Counted from the stretch's first letter, positions 1 to 12,336 are shown. The stretch is 64,000 nucleotides of DNA from Pelodera strongyloides (GCA_036852015.1 JAANDG010000157.1:124001-188000), one strand, 5' to 3'. A program made the numbers and translations. Notes: generated by a model not told the origin, from the sequence alone.

Positions 1-261
1 TCTTACTCGCCATTATTTCTGAAACTTTTCTTCGGAGATTCCTCGGAACCGACAAAAGAAGAACTTCAATTTCCGGTAAGCCTCACTCTTTTAAGGGTCA
101 GGCTCACGAGAAAAACACAATTTTGCTAGTTTTCCATAATATTCCGGTCCTCCATACCATTCTAGCTTACACATGGGAACGTCATTGTGTAGATATAGCC
201 ATGACTCGGCAATTATAATATCCCGAATCCCGATTCTCCTTATTATCGTATTTTTTGCATA

Positions 262-659
262 TTAAAGGGACAGGCCCATCAAAGTAAACATATATTTACG
301 ATACGTCCATAGTGACTATCACGCATTTTTATTACAATATATACAAACTAAATTTCACATTTATTTGCCATTGAAAACTTTTTTCCGATGCGCTCTGCTC
401 AAATGTATATCGTAGAGCCGCAAATATCCTTGTCGTCAATGCAAATTTATCGTGAAATTATAATGCGATTAAAATTTACATATATAGCTTTGAAATCTGC
501 ATTTTTATGGTATACATTTGAGCAGAGCGCATTGGAAAAAAAGTTGTCTAGGGCGAATAATGGTGAAATTTAGTTTGTATATATTGTAATAAAAATGCTT
601 GATAGTCATTATGAACGTATCGTAAATGTAGGTTTATTTTGATGGGCCTGTACCTTTAA
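262..659. mobile_element. TTAA palindromic element, family B (TIR AGGGACAGGCCC)
   Basis: 398-bp element flanked by TTAA on both sides with ends AGGGACAGGCCCATCA and the reverse complement. The two halves are imperfect inverted copies of each other, so the whole element folds as a hairpin. It has no transposase. The paired site in the right arm carries a different element (19499-19680). Confidence 0.85.
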
Positions 660-1261
660 GACGAACGCGGCACGTATGCATTTGGTTATATGCAAATTAA
701 ACTATTTCGCAAGCATTATAACCGAGAATCTTAAATTTCTGATTAACTCGTCTGTTTAAACGCTAATGTACGATAATATGGAGTGTCGGGACGTTATAAT
801 TTCAGTGTCTAGTAGATATATCTGCACAATGACATTCCCATGTGTAAACTGGAATATTATGGCAAACTAGCAAAATTGTGTTTTTCTCGTGAGCCGGAAC
901 CTTTAATTTAATCCGACAGCGTTGGTTATCAAACTTGCAGGTCTGAAAAGCGTTACAGAGTTGGAACGTACAAATATAGTGCTGTACAAAAATATACGAC
1001 CACCCCAAAAGGTAAAACATTTTTTTCCCGTTACAAATTGGTACGTAATTGTATGTCGAATGAGCGTGGGATGCCGGGAAAATTGAAATGAGCCCCAGTT
1101 CGTGAATTCGTGATGTACAGCTTTCACAAATGTCCAATTGCCCTCGGGGACCGCACGCCGCTGACCCACGATTGGCGCAAAGCTTGCGCAATTATGATGT
1201 GCATCTCCTTCTTCTCCGCGTCAAGCACATCATAAGTGACTGGAGTGGGCTCGTCTTCCCG

Positions 1262-1444
1262 TTAAAGCGAAATTCCGGCCGGTTTGTGAAACGCATTGCG
1301 TACACCTGCTTTCTCATACAACATATGCAAATGAGCAAAATTTAGAACAAAAACTAGACCCCAAGTAGACCCCATTTTGCATGAATACATAGGAATGCAA
1401 GTACTTGAGATGTGTTTCAAAAACCGGCCGCTATTTCGCTTTTA
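1262..1444. mobile_element. TTAA element, family A (TIR AGCGAAAT, CCGGCCGG)
   Basis: Starts TTAA-AGCGAAATTCCGG and ends CCGGCCGCTATTTCGCT. Subterminal GAAACGC and TGTTTC motifs are typical of the family. The right-arm counterpart keeps only one half (about 18597-18676), so an internal deletion followed the arm duplication. Confidence 0.8.
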
Positions 1445-1633
1445 CAGTGTATTGTTAAAGGATGAGACCGTAGCGTCATTCTGTCTCTACTGTTGCTTGC
1501 GCAATTTTGTAAATCTCCTTCTTCTCCGCGTCAAGCACATCATAAGTCATAAGTGACTGAAGTGAGTTAACTGCCTTCAGTAGTGTATTGTTACAGGATG
1601 AGACCGTAACTTCATTCTCTCTTCTTCTTACAG

Positions 1634-2608
1634 CTATTGAAAACGTATGTGTGGATATTATGCAGAAAACAGGTAAGTGTTGGAAACTCGTATTTCCCTT
1701 TTGCTTAGAAGTGACGACATACGTTAATGACCAGTTGGTGACCATTTGGCGCCTGTTGTTAACAGTTTTCGATGAAACTTGGACCATATTACCAAATGTT
1801 CTGAAAAAATCCAACGAACCGTCACCAATGGTTTCCTATGAGTGTACTGAACATTAGCTTTTGAACGTATATTCTGTATAGTTTTTTTTTTTACAGTTTC
1901 TGAGTTGAAGGAGCTGATGCGCATGGAAAACAAGTTTAACGTGGAACTTTTGCGCATGCATTGCGAAGGTCATATGAGTAGGTTCTAGATTGTTTAAAGC
2001 AAACTAAGGGCCTGTTTTTGACGGCGAACGAGCAGTATTAGAACAAAAACAAATCACTTCCATTAGACCTCCCCCCTTAACTTATTAGATAAAGGAGAAG
2101 AGTTTACTTTTTTGTTTGGTTTTCTTTTGTTTGTGGCTTCACAACGATGCATTTTCATAAAGATTCTATGGTTCTCAATCGAAATGAAACATACAAAATC
2201 TTCACCCTCGGGTACGATTCGAACCCGAGGGAAAGGAAAGAGAAAGACAAAACGAAAGAGCAGGGCGAAAGAAGAGAAGCGAGAGAAGAGAAAAAAAGAA
2301 ATAGCCGAGAGATGAGAGAGAGAGACCTGTGCGAGATACTGTGATCTTTGTTTAATTTAGTTTTACTTAGAATGAAAAGGTATAGAAAGGTAAATAGGGT
2401 ACCAATCGGCCGAATCGCCGATACCTCCAGGCTATGGCTCTTTATATCCATCTGAACATAAAGACATATAATGCGTACTTCCAATATCGGCCGCCAATTC
2501 GCCAGAAGAAACAGAACTCAGAGGCATATGCAAATATGTCATACGCAAAAGTCTTACAATTAGACGCTTATTGCTAGGGGGGGGGGGGGGGAGGGGGGGG
2601 GGGGGGGT

Positions 2609-2689
<81 letters not shown>

Positions 2690-2719
2690 GGGGGGGGGGG
2701 GGGGGGGGGGGGGGGGGGT

Positions 2720-2805
<86 letters not shown>

Positions 2806-2809
2806 TGAA

Positions 2810-2858
<49 letters not shown>

Positions 2859-3913
2859 TTGGAGGGGGGGGGGCTTCAAATTAATCAATGCCGTTCGAAG
2901 AGAAGTTTGTGTTACGCAGTTAAATGAAATCCCCTTGGCTTGAAGTTGAATCAGCAGAGAGATTGATTCACGAGAAATTTGTTTGGGCTTAGGATTAGGT
3001 GTAGGCTTTTACTATTATGGTGAATTTCTTTCCGTTCTCCAGTCATTGCGAGAGCTGAATTATTGAGTCCTGTTCATTGTTAAACTAAACCATTTTCAAT
3101 TAACATAATAATAATAATATGTGTCTATCCGCAGGTTTTCGCCTCGTTAACGATCCCAATCTTGATGTGGAAACTTTAGCCGACTTTCTGGGAATGGTCG
3201 TCGACTTCGAACACATGTTAGTGGAGTCTATACTTGGACGCATGCTATGTTTAGATTTAGATTAAGACGATACGCCATGTGATTCTGAATCGCTGAACCA
3301 AGCAGGACTGTGCTCCTGACTTACGTACTTCTAAGATGTTAATTGTGTGTGATCGTTCTTATGACATCTAAGGTTTTGGCGTTGGCTACATATATACACT
3401 CCCAACACAAATTTAGCGTTTATGAAGAATTGAAGTGGCGTCTTGTTGATCGCCTTTCTGAGCTACCAATCACAACTCTCGTGGACATGAAGTTATGGGA
3501 AAAGGTGGGTGATAACTTCATTTAAAGCGAATATCGGCGGTTTTGAAAACATCGAGTAGTAGAACGCATTTTATGCAGCTCATGCGCAAATGAACATAAA
3601 TTAGAATAAAAAATCGAGCAAATTCGAGCAAATTAGCATAATACGTAAGAATCAGCTGTCCACGATGTGTTTCAAAAAGCGGCCCGTATTTTGCTTAAAG
3701 GAGGAGGCTCACGAGAAGAAGTGCTCAATTCGTCTTATGGACACGAAGTGGTAAGCAAATGACTGTACCCTTTTCCATGATATTCAGGTGAAGGACCCCA
3801 AGCTAAACAACGCAATCCTGACGACGTCCATCAAAAATAGTGAGGCCATCAACGCTAATCTTCACACCCTAGTCCATTGTGACGTCAGAAGGAAGTGCAA
3901 TAATTGTGACAGT
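1634..3913 (+). CDS. Exons of an unrecognised gene, left-arm copy
   Basis: Five exon-like blocks are bounded by nematode-type splice sites: 1634-1672, 1897-1977, 3135 to about 3236, 3373-3504 and 3788-3913. The first three join in phase (residues such as NVCVDIMQKT, then KELMRMENKF, then FRLVNDPN with an acidic LAD-FLG-MVVDFEHM stretch). Blocks four and five are whole-codon exons joined in phase (KWRLVDRLSELPITTL, then VKDPKLNNAILTT). The helical, charged character suggests a coiled or alpha-helical protein. I do not recognise the family. No good donor is visible after the third block, so an exon is missing or the copy is broken. Start and stop were not found. A TTAA element at 3522-3698 lies between blocks four and five. 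Confidence 0.45.
1680..1850. repeat. Dispersed GGTGACCA-type repeat
   Basis: Contains the reverse complement of CCATTGGTGACGGTTC and GGTGACCATTTGG motifs. Related sequence occurs at 18330-18480 (paired arm) and at 61155-61345, so this is a dispersed family lying in an intron of the unknown arm gene. Confidence 0.5.
2577..2856. repeat. Poly-G (228 nt) followed by poly-A (42 nt)
   Basis: 2577-2804 is guanine except for an A at 2592 and T at 2608, 2689 and 2719. It is followed by ATGAAATTTT and 42 adenines at 2815-2856. The paired place in the right arm (about 17590-17615) has only a short C run and no A run, so the tract is arm-specific. Translations of it are meaningless homopolymers. Confidence 0.9.
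3522..3698. mobile_element. TTAA element, family A
   Basis: Begins TTTAAAGCGAATATCGG and ends CCGTATTTTGCTTAA, with GTGTTTCAAAAAGCGG near the right end. The copy is present in both arms (16758-16938), so it predates the arm duplication. Confidence 0.75.
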
Positions 3914-4037
3914 GTAAGCTGGAATTTAGCAGCTTCTACGTAAGAATGCGATCAAGATTAAAGGAACACAAAGTTAAATGATGTATTTCTGAATTACGAA
4001 AACCGAATCCGCATGATGTACGAAACAGTCATTCCAA

Positions 4038-4063
4038 GCTAAGCCTAAGCCTAAGCCTAAGCC
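4038..4063. repeat. Interstitial telomere-type repeat (GCCTAA)n
   Basis: Four tandem GCCTAA units, the complement of TTAGGC, the nematode telomere unit. The paired region in the right arm (16391-16420) reads TTAGGC with one changed unit. Confidence 0.75.
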
Positions 4064-5793
4064 AATTAGTGTTTTTATAGGCGGAATTCAGATCGGCTTT
4101 AAACATCGGCTTTAAATTTAACCATCGGCAGCGCGTTACTGATGGAACTACTAACTAGCAATTGAATGGAATTTAAACAGGCTCGTTTTGCAGCTTTTCT
4201 GTGAACTTCGCCAATTTCGTTCATTTTTGTGCATAACCTGCAAATAAACATAACTCAGAAAATAAGCATGCAGCCGTTCATGCGTTTCAGAAAACTGGTC
4301 GGTATTTTGCTGCTCATCATGTCGACCGTTTTTTTGAAAAGCGGTTAGTCTAAAGAACCTAAATTCAATCCTATTTCAAATTTAATTTTCAGCATTCATG
4401 GATCTCCTGTTCAAAATGCAGTCTCTATTTCTGTGACACTCACAATCCAACTTCCCTTATGCGGTGTTCCGGAAAAACCAATAAATACAAAATTGATAGT
4501 AATTTGTTCAAGTCTGTTTGAATTGGTGCGTTACTGTTTTCATGATTTACTCTTTGTTATAACTTTTCAGTATGCACTTGTATTTGAGGTAGCTGGACTT
4601 TTTTTTATTTTGTGAATTTGGACTTTTGTATTATTTACGTTTTGCCGTCCTCTTATACCTAGGCTATCCGATATACTCCACTTTCCACGTTCCAATATAT
4701 GTTCCACTGGTTTTGAGTTATTTATTTTTGTTTATCATAAGCCAGTCAACGCCGCATGAGGCGAATTTCTATATCGAAATTGGAAATAAGATTGCCTACT
4801 TAAAACTCCCGAAACGTATCCTCCAAGTTTTATGTAATAATACAGGTACATGTTGAACAAACCCTTGAAACGCAGATTTCAACATGTACGAAGAAAAAAA
4901 ACGAATTTTGTTGCTTTATGTTTTGTAAAATACTCACAGCCATTTGAAGAAGCCTTTTTGAATATTTATTATACTCATTAAAAAGAGTGCAACGCCGTGA
5001 GAGACGATGAAAAAGAAAAATTCAAAGTAGATTCTCTATCGTAAAAAGAGTTACTGTATGTAATTAAAAAAGGTGTTTTTGGTTCTAATGAGAATATACA
5101 AAAAGAGAATAATTCACAGTGTTATTTTAATGACGATGACGAGACAAAAAGAGAACAATTCATATTTTAATATCTTTCGGAAGCCACATTGAAAGCACAA
5201 TAACTTCCATCAGTCAGAAATTTTCACGAAGTAATATTTTTATTTCAAGCAGGACCAAAAAAATGTGCTGTGTCTGCACAATTTGCACCTTTTGTCTACC
5301 TTCATCACGTATACTTATCATATTAGCATATTACCTGGAATAGCAAATGAGGCATATTTCACCAATTTTAGGTACTGGACAATATGGAAAGTAGCAGACG
5401 GTTATAGCTTATTGGAAGGAACTAAACATAGTGGAGAGAGTTCACGCTTCAGTTAATACAACAATTGATTTCTGATTTCTGATAAGCACTGCGATGAGTG
5501 TGCTCCGTCCCATTTCTGAAAAACAGCATCAAATGTAAATTTACACGAAAAGAGAAAAACACACACAGGCTGAGCACATTCAAGAGGCTCAGCTTCTCAA
5601 GCGGTGTAAAATGCTCCCACATTTCTTCCTGTTAATTGTTTATTTTCATCTGTCTGCAATTGTACAATCTATCTGTAAATCACCAAGTTCATAGACAAAA
5701 AATTATGTTGGATCACAAATCTAAAGTCCGCAATGATTTAATTACAACTTTTCCAGTCTATTCCGTGTCCGGGCGGGGGTTTGACCACATACG

Positions 5794-6947
5794 ATGTCGT
5801 GTCGGCAGGTATTGAAATATCACTTCAATATAATTAGTTTGTGTTGAACAAATTTAAATTCAAAGATGAGATCCAAATGCAAATCACAAGCTCATGTGCA
5901 CGTGCAAAGGCGCACGACCAAGTCATTTGCATTGAAAATTCTGCGGTTGAACTATGCGAACACAACCGTGCAAGTCGCATTGAATATGTACAACACAGCC
6001 GATTTATTGGCAAAAACTACCGGCCCGAACCGGTAGTTTTTGATTCTCGACGGTAGCCGCATAGAAAGGCAAATGGATACGTTTCACCCCCTACAATTAT
6101 CCAAAACCCAATTTTCTCCAACTGTGGTGCGTTTAGGGTGGTAGATTTTGTCAAATGACTCGCTTAATTTTTTTCCGGAAATGGCGTTTCATAGTTGGAA
6201 TCGTTGAGCCCACGCACACGATATAAAACATTCACAGCATTTGTTTTCTATCGTGAGCGCGTAGGGAATCTGATATGCCCCGTGTGTTGCCTCTCTTTGA
6301 CATATTCACCTGATTTTCAACGTTTTGAAAATTTGCGTCAGGTCATACATGTCAATATAATAAGTGGTGCTTGATGCATAAATCGACAAGTTGCTATATT
6401 TCTCACAGCAAGTAAGAATTTACCCAAGTTTTGCGTGACAGTAAACGTAAAAGTATAGAACTACGCAATTCTACTGTAAAATTCTCTTTTTCCGTCCTCC
6501 TAATGCTACTTCTTTTTAATAATTTAATATGGAACAAACAGCGAAGTCAATCCCGCCAAATTGAACACAGCTTATTTGTTATACTTTAGATTAATCTTGC
6601 GAAAATATATTACGATGTGCAATCAATAGGCACTGTCTCTTGTACGTAGGCGTCGTATCTGACAAGCATAGATAACAGATTGTCTGGGGACTTGTGATTG
6701 CGACTATATTGCTAATTAGCTAACTAATTATTTCAGAAAGCCATCGAACTGATCACCCGTGCTACAGAAGAAGATAAGAAGGGCAATTACGAGGCTGCCC
6801 TGCCTCTCTACGATCAAGCCATACTGTACCTCATACACATCCTAAAGTGTAGGTTTTCTCCGTCCTTTGCCTTTTATTTCTGATTTGACCCATTTGTACT
6901 GTTATCAGATCACGAGGTGCAGTATCCAACAGTGCCCGCGGTTGAAA
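5794..6947 (+). CDS. VPS4-like MIT-domain N-terminal exons, left-arm copy
   Basis: Exon 6737-6848 (112 nt, TTTCAG acceptor, GTAGGT donor) encodes a MIT three-helix segment with KAIELITRATEEDKKGNYEAA, closely resembling the N-terminus of VPS4 AAA-ATPases, which bind ESCRT-III tails at endosomes. A 15-nt exon at 5794-5808 (ATG, five codons ending CAG before GTATTG) could supply the start. A following exon at 6909-6947 (acceptor TATCAG, donor GTTAGT) continues in phase but diverges from VPS4 (HEVQYPTVPAVE). No AAA ATPase domain is seen in the window, so this is probably a fragment or a separate MIT-only gene. Confidence 0.55.
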
Positions 6948-7319
6948 GTTAGTTGAACTACTTAATAATTAGAAATAAGAAATATGTTACGCTTCAAGGG
7001 CGTGCTTTATTCAAGGGTGATAAAATACAAAATTGGCTTGCGACTTGTACCACAGAAGTCCTGAGCATTATGCGACGAGTTCCGGATGACAAATTGCTCG
7101 ACGTCTTCGAGTTAGAACTGAGGGATCGCCCATGATTCCCTCGCCGGGTGCTGTTTTCAAGGCTGTCACTGACCGGAATCGAACTCGAGTCGATTGCATC
7201 AGAGTAGAACGCGTTGTTCCTACTTTTTTTTTTTATTGTTCAGACGAGGCACAGGGCAATACGCAGAAAGAGACGATACGCACCAAGTGTACGACTTTTC
7301 TCAATCGATACGAACAGGT

Positions 7320-7605
7320 TAGTTGTCCGGCCGTTTTTTGAAATGCATCGTGGACAACTGAATTCCTGCGTATTTATGCAAAGTTACTCGAATTTAGTAC
7401 GATTTAGTACGATAGATACGTATCAAATGTGCAACTACTCTCAATGGCTACGAATAGGTTAGCTTTTGAACTGAAGTCTCGCGTATTTATGCTAATGAGG
7501 CACTGATATAACTCGATTTTTTATTCTAATTTACGTGCATCTGCATAAGCTGCATATGAATTCTGGCGTAGTCGATGCGTTTCAAAAACCGGCCGGCATT
7601 TCGCT
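7320..7605. mobile_element. Composite of family A TTAA elements
   Basis: Contains CCGGCCGTTTTTTGAAATGCATC at the left and AAAAACCGGCCGGCATTTCGCTTAA at the right with extra internal repeats, as expected for a nested or rearranged pair. The same composite is in the right arm at 12337-12625. Confidence 0.6.
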
Positions 7606-8087
7606 TAACAATAAAAAAAATTAACTGTTTTTAAAATCTAGTTTATATGTTTATTTTTCTGTTACTTGTGTATGTGGTCCGTTTACTTGGACCCTTCGAA
7701 GGTGATTTTTGATAATAAAATAGGTCTGTAAACTAAGCCTGTTTGCGCTGTAGGTGTTTACTTTTATGCCATAGTATTGGACTAAACAAGCAACGTAAAA
7801 CCTACAGTTGTGATTTCTTAGATCAAAACATTGCTGAAGGAACAAGGGAACGGGAAAGGTGACGACTTGAGTGTTGCCCATCGCACACCCCATCCCTCTG
7901 CACTCCCGACGTCGCACGATCACTTATTTATGTTTAAGCTCGCGACCCGAGCGGTAGAAATTCAGGTGAGGTGTAAGTGTGAATTATGTATATGTTGCTT
8001 AGTTCGCGACAAGAATAGGACAATTATAATTAGGTGAATATTAATATTAGCTATTTTATTGCGCATATATAATCTTACCAGACGGCT

Positions 8088-8112
8088 ATCGCCGCCTGAG
8101 GCGTCTTTTAAT
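8088..8112. repeat. Short GC hairpin, CCAGACGGC type
   Basis: CGCCGCCTGAGGCG forms a tight hairpin after CCAGACGGCTAT. Near-identical units occur at 21058-21084 and, inverted, at 26664-26693. They may be ends of a larger element, but no partner end was found. Confidence 0.4.
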
Positions 8113-8272
8113 ACTTATGAAACAACTAAAACGTAGATGGCAAGTTTGTTCATGACGCCTAGCACAAAAGTTATTTCGCATAATGATCCACGATTGAGCT
8201 CGCCACCACTTATCATCAGGCAGCGGAACAAGTTATTCTAAAGATTTCCGATTACAGTTACTCTTTTATATA

Positions 8273-8417
8273 ATAGCCCGTATTCTCGGGACGACGGAAA
8301 TGTTCCGTTGGGCAACTCATTTGTATGCAAATTTCTCGACTATCTAGACTGGAGGAAAAATTTGCATACGAATGAGTTCCCTAACGGAACATTTCCGTCG
8401 ACCCGAAAATACGGGCT
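8273..8417. mobile_element. Hairpin MITE, TIR TAGCCCGTATT
   Basis: Ends TAGCCCGTATTCTCGGG and CCCGAAAATACGGGCTA are inverted, and the inner parts (GTATGCAAATTT, GAACATTTCCGTCG) also pair. About 145 bp, flanked by A/T-rich sequence compatible with a TA target. No coding capacity. Confidence 0.75.
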
Positions 8418-9275
8418 AATAAGAACATTATCTTTACTTTAGGCATGTGCAGCGTCAAACGCCCCAAGCGTAAGGAACTCATGTGTGATAATGTAGATTT
8501 CTCATTGTTGGTTTTTTGTACACAAACCCATTGGCTTCTAGCTAGTTTGTCTATTTTAGTAGGGAACTTAGCGGCAGTCCCTGGAACCTGGATCAGCAGT
8601 ATTAATTAGTGGGTACTCTTATACAGTATGCACATTCTGTTCCTCATTCGCAGTTTAGCGGTAATCGTAATCCCACGTTTCCTCCCAAACTAGCGGGAAA
8701 GGCTGGATTCCGTCCTTATTGCGAGCGCTAATTAGGGGCCTTGCCGCCAGGCCCTGCCTAGTGTTTAATTGCGGGACATGATTCGCTAATCTGTCAAAAA
8801 AAACATGCGACTTTTCTTATTGTGCGGGATTGGATGATTAGTTGCCAGGAAGTACGGGATTTATTTTTGTTTCGCGGGAAACGTGCAGTAGAAGAACAGA
8901 GGTGCACCCTTTACTATTGCAGTACTATTACCGTACTATGTTAGTCTTTTTTTAACACTGTGAGCACGTATGTCAACGGGGAAAATTAATTCACAAAAGC
9001 CAAGTTGTGCCTACCTCTCGGCGCCCAGCATTTTAGCGCCACTTTTTCGCCGCTCACTGCCATGTTGTCTCGATCCCCTGATGTTCACATTGCAATTCTA
9101 ATGACTAATATTTGTTCCATTGTATAATGCACTTGAATAAATTAATCCACGGCCTTTTATAGAAATGGTCTAATACAAGGGAACACTCCCCTATGTATTT
9201 CTACCTGTGCCGAGCAATGGTTTGAGAAACGAGTAGTAACCTTATACACTCTGTGTAAGATGGTTCTAGGTCCTT

Positions 9276-9446
9276 TTAAAGCGAAATGCCAGCTCCTTTG
9301 GAAAATTTGCATATGATAAGCAAATCCTATGTATCCTATGCTAATTTTGCGCGATCGTCCACGGCTATCGCGCAAAATTAGCATAGGATACATAGGATTT
9401 GCTTATCATATGCAAATTTTCCAAAGGAGCTGGCAGTTCGCTTTAA
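9276..9446. mobile_element. TTAA hairpin element, family F, copy 1
   Basis: 171-bp near-perfect palindrome, TTAA-AGCGAAATGCCAGC at one end and its complement at the other, with a short central GATCGTCCACGGC loop. Same family as 24958-25128, 26925-27095 and 30837-31001. Confidence 0.9.
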
Positions 9447-10415
9447 TTTTAAACGTATGCGCTTTGTTTGGGTTGACATTTTAATAAAGGGTTTGCTTTA
9501 AAATGTACGAACTAATATGCATCCATGACTACCGGCATATATACTTTCTCCAGTAATACGGTAACAATTTATTACATAACAATCTGTATTAACATAACAA
9601 CAAACAATCTAGTTTCAATTCCTCAACATTTATAAGGAACGAATCCCCGTAATAACGACTATGCAAAACATCCTAATACTAAATCTACCTTCTAACTACC
9701 GTAACAAATTACATCATATTAAAAGATCACACTCATACAGAATGATACTTCACAATTAATACAGTAATACATTAATCTTTCAAGGTGCAATCACTCCAGT
9801 AAGGGAATTTTAATACCTTCCTGAGGTAAGAAACAAATTCATAAAGAAGGTGAATTTCTGAGCGAGAAACCTTCCGAGGGAAAAGTCTCCCTAAAGGGAT
9901 AAACAGGAGGATGTAGATCACCACGATCCACCAGGTGCTGGAGAGTTACCTGAAGAAAAATGTGTGAATAAAAAGACAGAAAGGTAAGAGTTGGGGATCT
10001 CAAGATCTTAGAACCTGTTGAACATACGTGATTGTCGAATACTTTGCTCACAATTCTTTACGCAAATCTGCTAAACAAGTGTAGAACTTTAATAAAGACA
10101 GTGTGAAACATCACACTGTCCAATCATGTTCGAACTTGAAAATAAATAGCTAACTAAAGAAATACTTTAGCTGCCAGACAACACCAACACACAACTTTAC
10201 GAAAAAGAAGAACAATAATATCTCAAAGAATCTCGCAGCTTACTTTTTTTTTACCACAAACTTAGTATCTGTTAAAATAGGGAACCGAACCTAACGAATA
10301 AAATACTGCCATAACGTAAAAGTGATACTTGGTTGAGTAATACAAAACAGCAAAGAGACATATGAGAAACTACTGCAGACCTACTGCACTACTCTATCAC
10401 TTTAAAATATAACGT

Positions 10416-10494
10416 TTAAAGGGACAGGCCCATCAAAATAAACCTACATTTACGATACGTTCATAATGACTATCAAGCATTTTTATTACAATAC
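10416..10494. mobile_element. Truncated family B TTAA element
   Basis: Starts TTAA-AGGGACAGGCCCATCA like 262-659 and matches its first 75 bp, then stops; the right half is missing. Confidence 0.7.
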
Positions 10495-12336
10495 GTAAGT
10501 TGTAGATGATGCATCGGCCATCGTCAGAATATTTGAAACATGCATGGCGTGTTTAGCCTCAGCCTCATGTACGCATCGAAGATATACCCTGGCCTCTGGG
10601 CTTCTATGCTATTGCGCTCTGTACGTGGCCAGTTCGCCTCTCTTGTTATTGTCACTGCGCATAGCAGACGAGCATAAGCTTCAATTTTTCCCATGAATTA
10701 AATAATGTGCACTGCTGTTTCATTGACTTCTGTACCTCAGGGATTCGAAAATTTAATGCATAATATGTATGCATTGTGGTGAATCTTTTTTTTTAAAATA
10801 AGTTTCGATTACGCTTCGCGACGCATCTCAGTGTCTCAGTCGGAGTTGGACTCTGCCCACAAGCCTTGATGCGTTTACGTTGTTCGTTTATCCGCACACA
10901 ACTCACACCTTGGGCGGTGTTTCTTTTACTATTTCCCAGCTAGTTACGAAATCTTGCCTTCCGAATAGTACGGAAATTTTGGAAATACGATGTCTTTATC
11001 TCTCGCGAAGCATAGAGCTTCATTTTCCGCTTTACTTCGGTGTACACTGAATAAAGTATTCATATATACCTGACCAATTTATTTCTTGTTCAGCTACGTA
11101 GCTGGGTTCGGTTGGTCAGTTGTGACTTGATCTGTCTTTTGGAACGCGGGCAACGAACTATGTGTTATGCTTCACGCTGTACCGTACCAAGTGCCTAAGA
11201 GACACGCGATTCACGATGCTCCGCACATATTCATCAGTCCTGCGTGTAACTCCCGTTACGATTTGATTGATGACTAAACCGATGTAGTCATATGTATATA
11301 ACATATAATTGCTTTATTACAGTAAGTTGTCACCAGGTCCGGGTGATCGCTTCCGATCGCTATGCTTACGCTACGCAAGTTATGAAATAATACAGTGCTC
11401 TCTTCAGTCTGACAACAAGCAAGAACCGAATATGAATTGTGAGACAATTCTGAATTACTTGAATTACTTACAAGTACTTATTAATATTCAGGTTCATCTG
11501 CGTTATTAAGTCTCGTAACTATCAGTGTAGTTTGTTTTTCTTGTTCGATTGTCAGTTACTTTGGGTTCTGCCGGTATATCATTTTCAGAAAGTCACGGAC
11601 AGGCGCGAACAAGACGGACCTAAGACAGGAAGTATGTCATCAATGTGGTAGCTACGAAAGGATCAAGGAAATAAGCTTGGAAGAGGTCAAGAAGGAAATA
11701 AGTGGTTAAGTCGACTAAGCCTTGTTCAACCATTTTCGCGTTATACGTGTGTGAATAAACCCCCCACAATTTTGCTTGATATGCCCTGCACTTTTATGAA
11801 ATTAAAATTAAGATTTTTACTTTGTCCTGCTGAAGGACTCGACTAGGAACTCTTCGAATGCCCGCCCTACAAAAGGGAAACCAAAGGGTGGGTGGGAAAG
11901 CAAACACCCAGAATGACAATCCTAAAAAATTATTCGCAACGACGCGAAAATGCAAAGTGCATGCACGTACAGTATCGTGAGCACGCGGGAGTTTGAATAG
12001 TGAAATAATCATAAATAAGTGATCGTGCGACGTCGGGAGTGCAGAGGGATGGGGTGTGCGATGGGCAACACTCAAGTCGTCACCTTTCCCGTTCCCTTGT
12101 TCCTTCAGCAATGTTTTGATCTAAGAAATCACAACTGTAGGTTTTACGTTGCTTGTTTAGTCCAATACTATGGCATAAAAGTAAACACCTACAGCGCAAA
12201 CAGGCTTAGTTTACAGACCTATTTTATTATCAAAAATCACCTTCGAAGGGTCCAAGTAAACGGACCACATACACAAGTAACAGAAAAATAAACATATAAA
12301 CTAGATTTTAAAAACAGTTAATTTTTTTTATTGTTA

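Larger units (their letters stand above)
1..7931. repeat. Left arm of giant palindrome
   Basis: This stretch is the reverse complement of 12008-19925 through nearly its whole length, with scattered substitutions and indels. Position 1 pairs with 19925 and about 7931 pairs with 12008. The arm is cut by the window edge, so it may be longer. It carries exons of an unknown gene, a VPS4-like MIT exon and several small TTAA elements. Differences between the arms show which insertions came after the duplication. Confidence 0.95.
7932..12007. other. Spacer between palindrome arms, no gene seen
   Basis: About 4.1 kb of single-copy sequence between the inverted arms. It holds a TA-flanked hairpin element (8273-8417), a TTAA hairpin (9276-9446), a truncated TTAA palindrome (10416-10494) and a short GC-rich hairpin (8088-8112). 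I see no ORF with splice sites or a recognisable domain. Confidence 0.7.

Noticed and set aside
2571..2888. Long ORFs of poly-Gly and poly-Pro
   Set aside because: They are translations of a homopolymer tract and have no counterpart in the other palindrome arm.
7831..8037. ORFs shared between arms near the spacer border (7651-8037, 11794-12291)
   Set aside because: Overlapping frames are open on both strands and change character at the arm border; no domain or splice context.
8088..8112. Helitron 3' end
   Set aside because: A hairpin is present but no CTRR end at an AT target and no partner 5' end could be shown.
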